Shown one piece after another: positions 26,357 to 35,196 of a DNA stretch of 64,000 nt (the first letter of the stretch is position 1; every line of letters starts with the position of its first letter). The DNA comes from Undibacterium hunanense (GTDB lineage: Bacteria > Pseudomonadota > Gammaproteobacteria > Burkholderiales > Burkholderiaceae_D). The stretch covers positions 1-64,000 of the forward strand of contig NZ_JACOGF010000002.1 of the NCBI RefSeq assembly GCF_014284335.1, in the 5' to 3' direction. The notes below the pieces were generated by a model, which was not told where the DNA came from, did not search any database, and worked only from the letters and a program-made list of their open reading frames with translations. A program made the position numbers and the translations under genes.

Positions 26357-26890
26357 TCAGGTCGTCTTTTCAGCCAGTTTTTTTAAGTTAGCCAGACCAG
26401 CTTCAAAGTCGGGACCCACCATTTTATCCATAAATGGGGCAAATAGCTTCATCATCAGGTTTCCCTCGCTGCTGCCATGCATATCCCAGGTGACTTTGGT
26501 ACCGCCAGCCTGTACTTCCAGCAGCATTGCACCGACTGAGGGTTTGCCCATGCCTTCGAAGTGCAGTTCGTATTCCAGTTTCTGGTCAGTCTGTACCTGG
26601 CTGAACTTCATGCCGCCGTTGCCCTGGCTTTTGCTTTTCCAGTCCCAGGCAGCGCCGGGGCCGGATTCTGGTCCGGAATACTGCATTTCCATGGAAGGAT
26701 CACGCTGATTCCATACGGACCAGTTTTTCCAGGCCTTGGGTGCAGCGATGAGCGGGAAAATTTTGGCGGGCGGGGCCTGGATGACGATACTGCGGCTGAT
26801 GTTATATTCATTCGGCAGGGAATAGGCAATACCGAGCAGGACGACGACCAGGGTGACAAGAATACCGGCTATCCATTTGATGATTTTCAT
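26357..26890 (-). CDS. SRPBCC/polyketide cyclase-like protein with N-terminal anchor
   Basis: 177 aa. An N-terminal hydrophobic segment (IAGILVTLVVVLLGIAYSLP) is followed by a START-like SRPBCC domain: ISRSIVIQAPPAKIFPLIAAPKAWKNWSVWNQRDPSM ... GTKVTWDMHGSSEG ... MDKMVGPDFEAGLANLKKL. Such proteins bind hydrophobic ligands or act as cyclases; the membrane anchor places it in the periplasm. Ligand unknown. Its upstream region holds the phased DnaA-box-like array. Confidence 0.85.
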   Translation of the reverse strand: MKIIKWIAGILVTLVVVLLGIAYSLPNEYNISRSIVIQAPPAKIFPLIAAPKAWKNWSVWNQRDPSMEMQYSGPESGPGAAWDWKSKSQGNGGMKFSQVQTDQKLEYELHFEGMGKPSVGAMLLEVQAGGTKVTWDMHGSSEGNLMMKLFAPFMDKMVGPDFEAGLANLKKLAEKTT

Positions 26891-26963
26891 TTTCTGCTCC
26901 TGTAAGGGGAAGGTAAAAATGCCACGACCGTTATAGCCGTAAATCTAAAGCAAATTCAGTCGC

Positions 26964-27074
26964 TTATCTATCACTTATCTATCATTTATCCACAGCTTAT
27001 CCACATGTTATTCATGGCTTATTGGTAGCTTACTCACAGCTTGTCCACACACATTATCAAGCTATTTATCAACG
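26964..27074 (+). repeat. Phased array of DnaA-box-like 9-mers, 11-bp period
   Basis: Ten 9-mers related to TTATCCACA start at 26964, 26975, 26986, 26997, 27008, 27019, 27030 and 27041 (exact 11-bp steps), then 27054 and 27066. The third and fourth are perfect TTATCCACA; the eighth is TTGTCCACA, the seventh TTACTCACA, the first two TTATCTATC. Two-base linkers are mostly GC. All face the same way, and the last overlaps the 3' end of glpK. An 11-bp pitch puts the boxes on nearly one face of the helix, so a cooperative DnaA filament or titration site is plausible. Confidence 0.7.
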
Positions 27075-28538
27075 AATGCGGCCTACGGCAATTTCCCATT
27101 CGCGCATGAGGCTGGCTGCCTGGTCCCTGCTCATGGTGGGGAAAAACTGTCTGTCCATTTGCCATAATGCAGCACATTCATCGGTACTTTGATAAATCCC
27201 TGTTCCCAGCCCGGCCAGGTAGGCCGCGCCAAGTGCTGTAGTTTCTGTCACTTTGGGGCGTATCACGGGTATGCCCAGCAAATTCGCCTGGAATTGCAGC
27301 AAGAGATTATTGGCTGCTGCACCACCGTCCACCCTTAGTTCACTGATGGGGGAAACGGCATCCCTGGTCATGGCTTGCAACAGGGCGGTGCTTTGGAAGG
27401 CAATCGATTCCAGGGCGGCGCGGGCAATGTGTCCAACGGTACTGCCGCGGCTAAGGCCCAGTATGGCACCCTTGGCGGACGGCACCCAGTAAGGTGCACC
27501 CAGACCGGTGAAAGAGGGTACAAAGACCACGCCGCCAGAATCCGGCACGCTGGCTGCCAGTTCTTCGACATCGGTGGAATGCTGTATGGCTTTTAAACCA
27601 TCGCGCAACCACTGCACGACGGCACCGCCAATAAATACACTGCCCTCAAGGGCATACTGGGGTCGCGTGTCTGTCTGGCAGGCAGCGGTGCTGATCAGGC
27701 CATTTTGCGATACCGGGCAATTATCACCTGTATGCATGAGCATGAAACAGCCGGTGCCATAGGTATTTTTTGCCATGCCGGGGGTAAAACAGGCCTGGCC
27801 GAACAAGGCTGCCTGCTGGTCACCTGCGATACCGGCGATGGGAATACTGTCGCCCAGCAGGCTGGTTTCACCAAAGCGGTGGCTGGACGGCAGGACTTGT
27901 GGCAATAGCGATGGCGGGATATCAAACCAGTCCAGCAGATCCTGATCCCATTCACCGCGATGGATGTTGTACAGCATGGTGCGTGAAGCATTGCTGACAT
28001 CGGTGACATGCAGTTTGCCGGCACTGAGTTGCCAGGCCAGCCAGCTATCAACGGTACCAAATGCCAGTTCACCGGCATCGGCACGGCGTCTGGCACCGGG
28101 AATCTGGTCCAGCAGCCATTTCAGCTTGGTGGCAGAAAAATAGGGGTCAAGTATCAGGCCGGTCCTGGCCTGTATCTGTTCAGCTTTGCCTTGTTGCCGC
28201 AGTTGTTCACAATAGGATTCGGTGCGGCGGTCTTGCCAGACAATGGCATTGGCCAGGGGTTGGCCGGTTTTTCTGTCCCACAGTATGGTGGTTTCGCGCT
28301 GGTTGGTAATACCCAGGGCAGCAATGTTACTGGCTTGCAGGCCGGCATTTTGCAATACCTGTCTACAGGTGGCGAACTGGGTTTGCCAGATTTCGGTGGC
28401 ATCATGCTCTACCCATCCTGGTTGCGGAAAAATCTGGCGGAATTCTTGCTGAGCGGATGCGATCAACTGGCCGCGTTCATCGAAAATGATACTGCGTGAA
28501 CTGGAAGTGCCCTGGTCTAAAGCGAGCAGATAAGTCAT
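27069..28538 (-). CDS. glpK: Glycerol kinase
   Basis: 489 aa, normal length. FGGY-kinase features: N-terminal ATP loop [83 protein letters not shown] and [10 protein letters not shown]. It phosphorylates glycerol to sn-glycerol 3-phosphate. No glpF, glpD or glpR is adjacent, so it is monocistronic here. No terminator hairpin follows it; the DnaA-box-like array occupies that place. Confidence 0.97.
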   Translation of the reverse strand: MTYLLALDQGTSSSRSIIFDERGQLIASAQQEFRQIFPQPGWVEHDATEIWQTQFATCRQVLQNAGLQASNIAALGITNQRETTILWDRKTGQPLANAIVWQDRRTESYCEQLRQQGKAEQIQARTGLILDPYFSATKLKWLLDQIPGARRRADAGELAFGTVDSWLAWQLSAGKLHVTDVSNASRTMLYNIHRGEWDQDLLDWFDIPPSLLPQVLPSSHRFGETSLLGDSIPIAGIAGDQQAALFGQACFTPGMAKNTYGTGCFMLMHTGDNCPVSQNGLISTAACQTDTRPQYALEGSVFIGGAVVQWLRDGLKAIQHSTDVEELAASVPDSGGVVFVPSFTGLGAPYWVPSAKGAILGLSRGSTVGHIARAALESIAFQSTALLQAMTRDAVSPISELRVDGGAAANNLLLQFQANLLGIPVIRPKVTETTALGAAYLAGLGTGIYQSTDECAALWQMDRQFFPTMSRDQAASLMREWEIAVGRIR

Positions 28539-28765
28539 GGAAGATCCTGATTTGTCCCGGTGGCTGCAATAAACAACGGTTTATATGGTATCTGGTGTGA
28601 TGTTTTGCTTGGTGTTCTTGCCCTGCTTCAGCTTATTGGTGCTGACATCTGCTTACAAATTCTTTACTTCGGGACACAGGCAAATATATTGGTATTTGTT
28701 ATAGTTGAAATAGTAATTAAAATTCGGCATATGTCGCATTTATAAAATGCAGAAAAGGTCAGTTT

Positions 28766-29038
28766 GTGCCCGGTCTCATCAATTTTTCATTGTCTTTACT
28801 TATACTGATCCTGATCGCTTTTGGCACCATGCGCAAGAGCCGTCGCCTGATTATGCTGGCGTTTTTTTTCATGGTGGTGCTCACCTTGCTGGGCTGGTAC
28901 CAGTATATTTTTCCAACCGGACTAAGTGCCCTGTTCATCACCGGAACCCTGGCTACCGTACTGGTCATCTGTAGCTTTTTCTATGCGGTGTATTCGAATG
29001 AAACGGTGTGGTTTGATGTTCAGGACAAGGATAAGTAG
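28766..29038 (+). CDS. Small three-helix membrane protein, unknown
   Basis: 90 aa with a GTG start (AAAGGTCAGTTT upstream). Three hydrophobic segments (LSLLILILIAFGTM, LIMLAFFFMVVLTLLGWYQYIF, ALFITGTLATVLVICSFFYAVY) and a short acidic tail WFDVQDKDK. No family recognised. It is divergent from glpK. Confidence 0.6.
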   Translation: MPGLINFSLSLLILILIAFGTMRKSRRLIMLAFFFMVVLTLLGWYQYIFPTGLSALFITGTLATVLVICSFFYAVYSNETVWFDVQDKDK

Positions 29039-29075
29039 GGCAACACAAACCGGTGTTTCTTTGCCCTGACTTGCC

Positions 29076-29555
29076 TTATTTCACGTCCAGCAATTCAATA
29101 TCAAAAATCAGTTGTGCGTTTGGCGGTATCAGGCCATTGCCTGCCCCTTTGGCACCATACGCCAGTTCTGGTGGAATGATCAGTGTGCGTTTGCCGCCGA
29201 CCCGCATTCCGGCCACGCCTTGTTCCCAACCCTTGATCACACGGCCAGCACCGAGGACAAAGCTGAATGTTCCACGGCCTTTTGAACTGTCGAACAGCTT
29301 GCCACGTTCCTGCTTGGCGAATGGGTCATGCAGCCAGCCGGTGTAATGCACGACTACGTTGCGGCCAGCTATGGCTTCAAATCCCTTGCCGACTACCAGG
29401 TCAATCTTTTGTACGCTGGGTCCTTCTGCCGGTGCTGGCACACTTGCTTCTGTTGCCTGGCTCTGGGCAGGCGTTTCCGGGGCAGGGTTTGCATGTACGG
29501 GTAATGCCTGCAAAAGACTGGTTGCCAGGAGGCTGATGAGCAGACGAGACTTCAT
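29076..29555 (-). CDS. FKBP-type peptidyl-prolyl isomerase, exported
   Basis: 159 aa from the ATG at 29553-29555 (MKSRLLISLLATSLLQALPVHA), which gives a proper signal peptide; the open frame extends 26 codons upstream without one. The FKBP domain is complete: VVVHYTGWLHD, GKLFDSSKGRGTFSFVLGAGRVIKGWEQGVAGMRVGGKRTLIIPPELAYGAKGAG, LIFDIELLDVK. It catalyses cis-trans proline isomerisation in periplasmic or outer-membrane protein folding. Confidence 0.93.
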   Translation of the reverse strand: MKSRLLISLLATSLLQALPVHANPAPETPAQSQATEASVPAPAEGPSVQKIDLVVGKGFEAIAGRNVVVHYTGWLHDPFAKQERGKLFDSSKGRGTFSFVLGAGRVIKGWEQGVAGMRVGGKRTLIIPPELAYGAKGAGNGLIPPNAQLIFDIELLDVK

Positions 29556-29632
29556 TCTTTTATCCTTATGGTTGCTGGAAGTGGGTGGAAGTATGTGCAA
29601 TAAGCAGATGAAAGAAGTAGATGAAGCGGGCA

Positions 29633-29914
29633 TCAGCTGTTTTTGTCTTTGGATGCCTGAATTTTTTTCTCAAACGCAATATCAAGCTTGCTGGCTTTTT
29701 TGGGAGCCTGCTTGTGCACATTATTGACGTAGGCAACAAATTCATCCATTTCCATGGGTTCGCCCAGCACTTGCGGTGCAGCATCTTCATCCTCGGTGTT
29801 TGCCAGGGTCAGGTAAAACCGGCCATCGGCCATGCTGACCATGGAATAGGGGGCATTGTTGCTGCGTTCACGCAGGCGGTTGACGGCATAGCTGGCTTTG
29901 GTGGAGCGTGCCAT
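29633..29914 (-). CDS. Small conserved-looking hypothetical protein
   Basis: 93 aa, no signal or membrane segment. Begins MARSTKASYAVNRLRERSN, then a strand-rich middle (YSMVSMADGRFYLTLANTED) and a Lys-rich C-terminus. Its ATG overlaps the stop of the upstream binding-protein gene by one base, so it is translationally coupled to it. No function recognised. Confidence 0.65.
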   Translation of the reverse strand: MARSTKASYAVNRLRERSNNAPYSMVSMADGRFYLTLANTEDEDAAPQVLGEPMEMDEFVAYVNNVHKQAPKKASKLDIAFEKKIQASKDKNS

Positions 29915-30696
29915 TATTTCAATCCATATTTACGCATGATTTTTTCCATGGTGCCGTCATTATCCAGTTCTTTGTTGAGCTTGTTGTATAACTCTATACG
30001 TTGTTTGTCCATACGGCTATTGCACAGCATGTTCAGTTCCATGGTTTTATATTTAACGGCACGCACAATATCATTTCCATAGCCTTGCTGCTGGGCCAGA
30101 ACCATGCCGTGCGATTCTGACACGATCCAGTAATTAAGCCTGTTGTTGACCAGCAGGCGCGGATTGTCTTCATCCTGGTTGGAAAATTCTATCTTGTAAC
30201 CCTGCTCACTCAGTTGTGTACCGGTAGCGGCATTCTTGTAGGAGCCTATGGAATAGGGTTTGGCATCTTCCAGGGTTTTTAATACCCGGGTGTCGGTTTT
30301 GCGCGCGTACAGTACCCAGGTGTCATTGGTCAGCGGACCTACCCATTTATACAGGTTCTCGCGATCAGCAGTACGGCGAAAGCCGAACAGACAGGTATTG
30401 TCTTCATTCAGGGTGGAATTGAGGCCACGGGCCAGCGAGGTAATGCTGATGGTGGAGGTATCACCTGCACGCTTCAGGATTTCCTGTATTTTTTCAGTCA
30501 ATATGCCCTGGATTTCACCGCTTTTGGGATCTGTGTGAGTGAAGGGTGCATACTCCTGTATCAGCAGTTTGATGGTTTCTGCGCGGCTTAGCTGTGGGGT
30601 AAGCGTCAGGCAAAATACGAAGCAAGGTACGAACAATTTCACGACTAGGGTCCCGGTATATTTTTTTAGTGTTGGAAATATACCGCTGAATTTCAC
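29914..30696 (-). CDS. Periplasmic solute-binding protein, family 3 type
   Basis: 260 aa. N-terminal export signal (VVKLFVPCFVFCLTLTPQLSRA-ET). Mature start IKLLIQEYAPFTHTDPKSGEIQGILTEKIQEILKRAG is the usual SBP_bac_3 opening; later CLFGFRRTADRENLYKWVGPLT and GTMEKIMRKYGLK at the C-terminus. Proteins of this type without adjacent ABC permease genes are common in Betaproteobacteria and may act as sensors or orphan binders. Coupled to the small hypothetical gene. Confidence 0.85.
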   Translation of the reverse strand: MKFSGIFPTLKKYTGTLVVKLFVPCFVFCLTLTPQLSRAETIKLLIQEYAPFTHTDPKSGEIQGILTEKIQEILKRAGDTSTISITSLARGLNSTLNEDNTCLFGFRRTADRENLYKWVGPLTNDTWVLYARKTDTRVLKTLEDAKPYSIGSYKNAATGTQLSEQGYKIEFSNQDEDNPRLLVNNRLNYWIVSESHGMVLAQQQGYGNDIVRAVKYKTMELNMLCNSRMDKQRIELYNKLNKELDNDGTMEKIMRKYGLK

Positions 30697-30795
30697 GATT
30701 TGGCAGTTATTTAGCAGCTATTTTCACTACATGACGTGGCAATTCCCTACATCTGTCTCTTTATCAGGACTTGGGTGACATGGTCCGCACGAGCA

Positions 30796-31680
30796 TTATT
30801 TCCAGATGGCATTCAATAAGGCAAAGCTGGCGGCAATCATGGCTTCGTGCTGACGTTTTTCCTGACAGATGAAACTGAGTTCAGTCGGTACGCTGACTGC
30901 ATCAGCAATAACCAGGCCATGAGCATGAGCTTCCCGGATGGCGATGGAATCGCGTATCAGGCTGAGGCCGACGCCGGATTTGACCAGATCGAGCATGGAT
31001 GGCTCCTGATCCACCAGGGCGACGATATTGGCGCTGACGCCGTGTTCATTGAAAATCTTGCTCAGCAGGCGGTGATGGGCCGATTCTGGCGGCGTCCATA
31101 GCCAGGGCAGGCGGGCAAGACTGGGCCAGCCCTGGCCTGCTACCCGGTTTTTCCAGCCGCTGGGGGCTACCACGCGGTAATTGAAAGTGGTCAGCGCGAG
31201 GCTGTGGCAGGGAGTTTTGCCATCGTCTGGCGGTTGCCCCAGATAAAAGCCGACATCCAGCGTGCCGGCACGGATTTGTTGCAGTACCGTACCCGACATG
31301 CCTTGCTGCAACTTTGTGGATAACTGTGGATAAGTCTCAACCAGGCGCTTCAAAAATACCCCCAGGCGGGTGAATTCGGGGTCGAGTATGGTGCCTATTG
31401 CCAGCTCACCCGAAATGGTGCTGTGCAAGGCGTAGGCGGCCTGGCGAAACTCGCTCATGCCAGCCAGTACTTTCTCTGCATAAGGCAGCAGTTTTGCACC
31501 ATCATTACTGAGGCGCATGCCGCTGGCGCTGCGTGTGAATAACTGTAGTTGCAGGTAATCCTGCAAGGCCTTGATCTGCAGGCTGACCGCCGGTTGTGTC
31601 ACATGCAATTGTTCCGCCGCCCGGGTCAGGTTGCCTTCTTTGGCCACAGCAACAAAAGCACGGAGTTGTGTCAAGTCCAT
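30796..31680 (-). CDS. LysR-type transcriptional regulator
   Basis: 294 aa. N-terminal HTH MDLTQLRAFVAVAKEGNLTRAAEQLHVTQPAVSLQIKAL, and a periplasmic-binding-like effector domain (GTLDVGFYLGQPPDD). It is divergent from mmsA with 113 bp between the starts; regulation of mmsA is likely by LysR convention but not shown. Confidence 0.93.
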   Translation of the reverse strand: MDLTQLRAFVAVAKEGNLTRAAEQLHVTQPAVSLQIKALQDYLQLQLFTRSASGMRLSNDGAKLLPYAEKVLAGMSEFRQAAYALHSTISGELAIGTILDPEFTRLGVFLKRLVETYPQLSTKLQQGMSGTVLQQIRAGTLDVGFYLGQPPDDGKTPCHSLALTTFNYRVVAPSGWKNRVAGQGWPSLARLPWLWTPPESAHHRLLSKIFNEHGVSANIVALVDQEPSMLDLVKSGVGLSLIRDSIAIREAHAHGLVIADAVSVPTELSFICQEKRQHEAMIAASFALLNAIWK

Positions 31681-31793
31681 TATTAGTAATCCTTATATTG
31701 CCATTGATAATAACTCATTGGATTTACGATGAAGAGTGAATTAATCTCATCGGCACCAAGGCACAAACATCAATTTACCTCTAAGGTTTACTT

Positions 31794-33290
31794 ATGACAT
31801 CCACACTATCGAATTATATGAATGGGCAGGCTTATGCCTCCAGCAGCGGCCGCCAGCAGGATGTGTTCAATCCTGCCACGGGCGAGGTCACGGCCCGCGT
31901 TGCCCTGGCCAGTCTGGATGAAGTACATGCCGTTATCGCTGCCGCCAAGGCAGCCGCACCGGCCTGGGCAGAAACTGCACCGTTGCGGCGTGCCCGTGTG
32001 ATGTTCAAGTTCAAGGAATTGCTGGACCAGCATCACAAGGAAATGGCTACCCTGATCACCCGTGAACATGGCAAGGTCTTGTCGGATGCCATGGGTGAAG
32101 TCACGCGCGGCATAGAAATCGTGGAATTTGCCTGCGGCATGCCACAACTGCTGAAATCGCAATTTTCTGACAATATCGGTGGCGGCATAGATAATTACAA
32201 CTTGCGCCAGCCGCTGGGTGTGACGGCCGGCATCACACCTTTCAACTTCCCCTTCATGGTGCCGATGTGGATGGCACCGCTGGCGATTGCGACCGGCAAT
32301 ACTTTCATTTTGAAACCGTCCGAGCGCGATCCTTCCTGCTCTTTGCTGATTGCCGATCTGCTTAAAAAAGCCGGTTTGCCAGATGGTGTTTTCAATGTCG
32401 TGCAAGGCGATAAAGTGGCGGTTGACGCCTTGCTCCAGCATCCGGATGTGTCTGCAATTTCTTTCGTTGGTTCCACGCCGATTGCCGAATACATCTATAG
32501 CGAAGGCACCCGCATGGGCAAACGCGTGCAGGCTTTGGGCGGTGCAAAAAATCACCTGGTGGTGATGCCCGACGCCAATCTGGAACAGGCCGTGGATGCC
32601 CTGATGGGTGCTGCCTATGGTTCTGCCGGTGAACGCTGCATGGCGATCTCAGTGGCTGTCGCAGTGGGCAATGTCGCGGACAAACTGGTGGAAGCCCTGG
32701 TGCCACGTGTACAGGCCCTGAAGATCAAAAACGGCATGGAAGCCGATGCCGAAATGGGCCCGGTGGTGACCGCACAACACAAGGCGAAAATTGAATCTTA
32801 TATCGCTGAAGGCATAGCCGAAGGCGCACAGTTGCTGGTTGATGGCCGTGACCTGACAGTGCCTGGTCATGAAGGCGGTTTTTTCCTTGGCGGCTGTTTG
32901 TTTGATCATGTCAGAGAGGGCATGAAAATCCATCGCGAAGAAATTTTTGGCCCGGTGTTATGCGTAGTCCGCGTGCCTGATTTTGCGTCTGCAGTAGAAC
33001 TGATCAACCGCCACGAATTTGGCAACGGCGTTTCCTTGTTCACCGCAGACGGCAACACCGCCCGCGAATTTTCCCGCCGCATCCAGGTTGGCATGGTAGG
33101 CATCAATGTACCAATTCCTGTGCCGATGGCCTGGCATTCTTTTGGCGGCTGGAAGCGCTCGCTGTTTGGTGATGTGCATGCGTATGGTGAAGAGGGGATA
33201 CGGTTTTATACGCGTTATAAATCGATTATGCAGAGGTGGCCGGATAGCATAGGGAAGGGTGCGGAGTTTACGATGCCGGTGGCGAAGTAA
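31794..33290 (+). CDS. mmsA: CoA-acylating methylmalonate-semialdehyde dehydrogenase
   Basis: 498 aa. Aldehyde dehydrogenase fold with [33 protein letters not shown], and catalytic Cys in [11 protein letters not shown]. The C-terminal [23 protein letters not shown] is the MmsA signature. It converts (methyl)malonate semialdehyde to propionyl-/acetyl-CoA in valine, pyrimidine or inositol breakdown. No mmsB or other valine genes adjoin it. The LysR-type gene upstream is divergent. Confidence 0.95.
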   Translation: MTSTLSNYMNGQAYASSSGRQQDVFNPATGEVTARVALASLDEVHAVIAAAKAAAPAWAETAPLRRARVMFKFKELLDQHHKEMATLITREHGKVLSDAMGEVTRGIEIVEFACGMPQLLKSQFSDNIGGGIDNYNLRQPLGVTAGITPFNFPFMVPMWMAPLAIATGNTFILKPSERDPSCSLLIADLLKKAGLPDGVFNVVQGDKVAVDALLQHPDVSAISFVGSTPIAEYIYSEGTRMGKRVQALGGAKNHLVVMPDANLEQAVDALMGAAYGSAGERCMAISVAVAVGNVADKLVEALVPRVQALKIKNGMEADAEMGPVVTAQHKAKIESYIAEGIAEGAQLLVDGRDLTVPGHEGGFFLGGCLFDHVREGMKIHREEIFGPVLCVVRVPDFASAVELINRHEFGNGVSLFTADGNTAREFSRRIQVGMVGINVPIPVPMAWHSFGGWKRSLFGDVHAYGEEGIRFYTRYKSIMQRWPDSIGKGAEFTMPVAK

Positions 33291-33297
33291 TGGCGTG

Positions 33298-33345
33298 CAT
33301 TGCTCCTTCTCCTTCAAGGAGAAGGGTGGGATGAGGATGGGGTTC
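33298..33345. repeat. REP-like palindromic element, half copy
   Basis: The stretch CTTCTCCTTCAAGGAGAAGG followed by GTGGGATGAGGATGGGGTT is the same hairpin-plus-tail unit found as a full inverted pair at 47961-48072 and as a half copy at 36991-37031. Confidence 0.6.
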
Positions 33346-33448
33346 TGTCGATACACGACAATCACAAATTCGTCGCTCCAGCGAAGGCTGGAGCCTAGTG
33401 TCTGTCGTAGTATGCCGTGTCGTTAATTAAAACGATTGCCCTTCGTGG

Positions 33449-34025
33449 ATGCAAGCCGGGACTCGGCCCGGCGGCCGAATTCCTTTCTTTGCTTCGCCAA
33501 AGAAAGGAATCAAAGAAAGGCGACCGCAGACTCGCCCTACGGGTGCTTACGCTGCGCTTCAGCATAATTTGTGCATCACAAAAAATGGGAAGATCCGCAA
33601 CTCGCTTCGCTCAGACATCGGATCTTCTTTCTCCATTTTCTGTGACGCACAAATTACATTGTCCCAAGCGGTTGAAGGTCAAAAGCAAAAGCAGAGTCAA
33701 AAGCAACAGCAACACCAACGGCAATGCGACCGAAACTTAAATTGTGATGAATACCGTTAATTAATTTGGGTTTTTGGGGTTGCCGTTGCTTTTGATTTTG
33801 CTGTTGTTTTTGACCTTCGCAGTTCCGCTGTGGCGATGCCGTTTGTGCGGTACAGAAAATGGAAAAAGAAGGGCCGGTGTCTGAGCGAAGCGAGTTTCGG
33901 ACCTTCCCATTTTTTGTACCGCACAAACGGGGACCCCGAAGGGGCATCGACGCCGCGGGCGCCTTCTTTGCCCCTACTTTCTTGGCAAGACAAGAAAGTA
34001 GGGTAGCTGTCGGGCTACCCCCGAC
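33449..34025. repeat. Head-to-head pair of structured intergenic elements
   Basis: Two inverted copies of one ~270-bp element (about 33449-33735 and 33765-34025). In each, a hairpin based on TTTCTTTG / CAAAGAAA or CTTTCTTG / CAAGAAAG lies outermost, followed by a long ~90-bp palindrome (33558-33654 and 33848-33933) with GTGC...GCAC ends and the central CTCGCTTCGCTCAGAC, then a Lys/Gln-codon-like AAAAGCAACAGC stretch innermost. Paired differences between copies (GCATCAC/GTGACGC against GCGGTAC/GTACCGC) preserve base pairing. The frames here (KNGK-RNSLRSD-type peptides) are not believed to be genes. Confidence 0.7.
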
Positions 34026-34155
34026 CTGCAATCGTAATGCAGTGACAGAAGTGAATAAATGAGTTAGCGTACAAATACGAAAATCGTACGGCAATTAAGA
34101 AAGCTTGATTTCCCTAACCCAAATCATTCGATCAACACCCAACCCGGAGCCCCCC

Positions 34156-35196
34156 ATGTTATCCATGCAAACCCTCTGCCCCCACCCCATCATCCAGGCC
34201 CCCATGGCCGGTGGTGCCACCACGCCCGAGCTGGTGGCGGCAGTGTCGAATGCGGGTGGCCTGGGCTCTCTCGCTGCCCCCTTGCTGACTCCACTGGCCA
34301 TCATAGAACAGGCTGAACACATCAGAAGACTGACGGACAAGCCCTTCGCCATTAACCTGTTTGTACAAACCCGGCCACAAGTCGATTTTGCGGCACTGGA
34401 AGCGGCCAAGCTGTTGTTGCAGCCGGTTTGTCAGGAACTGGGCTGGGATAGCTTGCCGACGCCGACACGCTGGTGTGAAGACTTTGAAGCTCAGCTTGAT
34501 GCCCTGATTACGGCGCGGCCAGCGGTGGCCAGTTTTACCTTTGATGTATTGCATGGCAGCCAGCTGCAACGCTTGCATGATGCGGGCATTCTGGTGGTCG
34601 GTACTGCCACCAATCTGCAGGAAGCCATCGTCTGGCAAGCCATGGGGGCGGATGCGGTGTGCCTGCAAGGGGTGGAAGCGGGTGGCCACAGGGGGACCTT
34701 CATCGGCGCGCAAAAGGATTCGACCCTGGGCCTGTTTGCTTTGCTGGAAGCCTGTAAAGCACATATCGAGGTGCCTTTGATCGCGGCTGGCGGCATCATG
34801 GATGGCAAACAGATCAAGCAGGCGTTGCAGGCGGGGGCGCAATGGGTGCAGATGGGGACGGCATTTTTGACGACGAAGGAATCGGCCATCCACCCGGCCT
34901 ATAAACAGCGTCTGCTGGAAAGCAGCAGCGATACCACGCGTCAGACCCGAGCTTTTTCCGGACGTATTGCGCGTGGTCTGGACAATCATTACATGCAGAC
35001 CATGGCAGTCGTGGCCGACAAGGTACCTGCTTACCCGATACAGAATGCACTGACTGGCGCCATACGGGCAGCAGCGGCAAAAGCAGGCAATACCGGCCTG
35101 ATGTCGATGTGGGCCGGGCAGGGCGTGGCAGCAGCAAGGGATTTGACGGTCAGTGAACTGATGGCCGCACTCGTCGCAGAAATGCAGGACTCATGA
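34156..35196 (+). CDS. FMN-dependent nitronate monooxygenase family protein
   Basis: 346 aa from the ATG at 34156 (GGAG six bases upstream). TIM-barrel flavoenzyme with PIIQAPMAGGATTPELVAAVSNAGGLGSLAAPLL, the catalytic-His-region GVEAGGHRGTFIG and IAAGGIMDGKQIKQALQAGAQWVQMGTAFL. Such enzymes oxidise alkyl nitronates such as propionate 3-nitronate, or act as 2-nitropropane dioxygenase-like reductases. The stop overlaps the GMC oxidoreductase start by 4 bp, so the two form an operon. Confidence 0.9.
   Translation: MLSMQTLCPHPIIQAPMAGGATTPELVAAVSNAGGLGSLAAPLLTPLAIIEQAEHIRRLTDKPFAINLFVQTRPQVDFAALEAAKLLLQPVCQELGWDSLPTPTRWCEDFEAQLDALITARPAVASFTFDVLHGSQLQRLHDAGILVVGTATNLQEAIVWQAMGADAVCLQGVEAGGHRGTFIGAQKDSTLGLFALLEACKAHIEVPLIAAGGIMDGKQIKQALQAGAQWVQMGTAFLTTKESAIHPAYKQRLLESSSDTTRQTRAFSGRIARGLDNHYMQTMAVVADKVPAYPIQNALTGAIRAAAAKAGNTGLMSMWAGQGVAAARDLTVSELMAALVAEMQDS

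Noticed and set aside
33654-34094. Reading frame with KNGKVRNSLRSD-type peptide
   Set aside because: Lies inside the palindromic repeat pair and is mirrored by a similar peptide on the other strand in the other copy, so it reflects repeat sequence rather than a gene.
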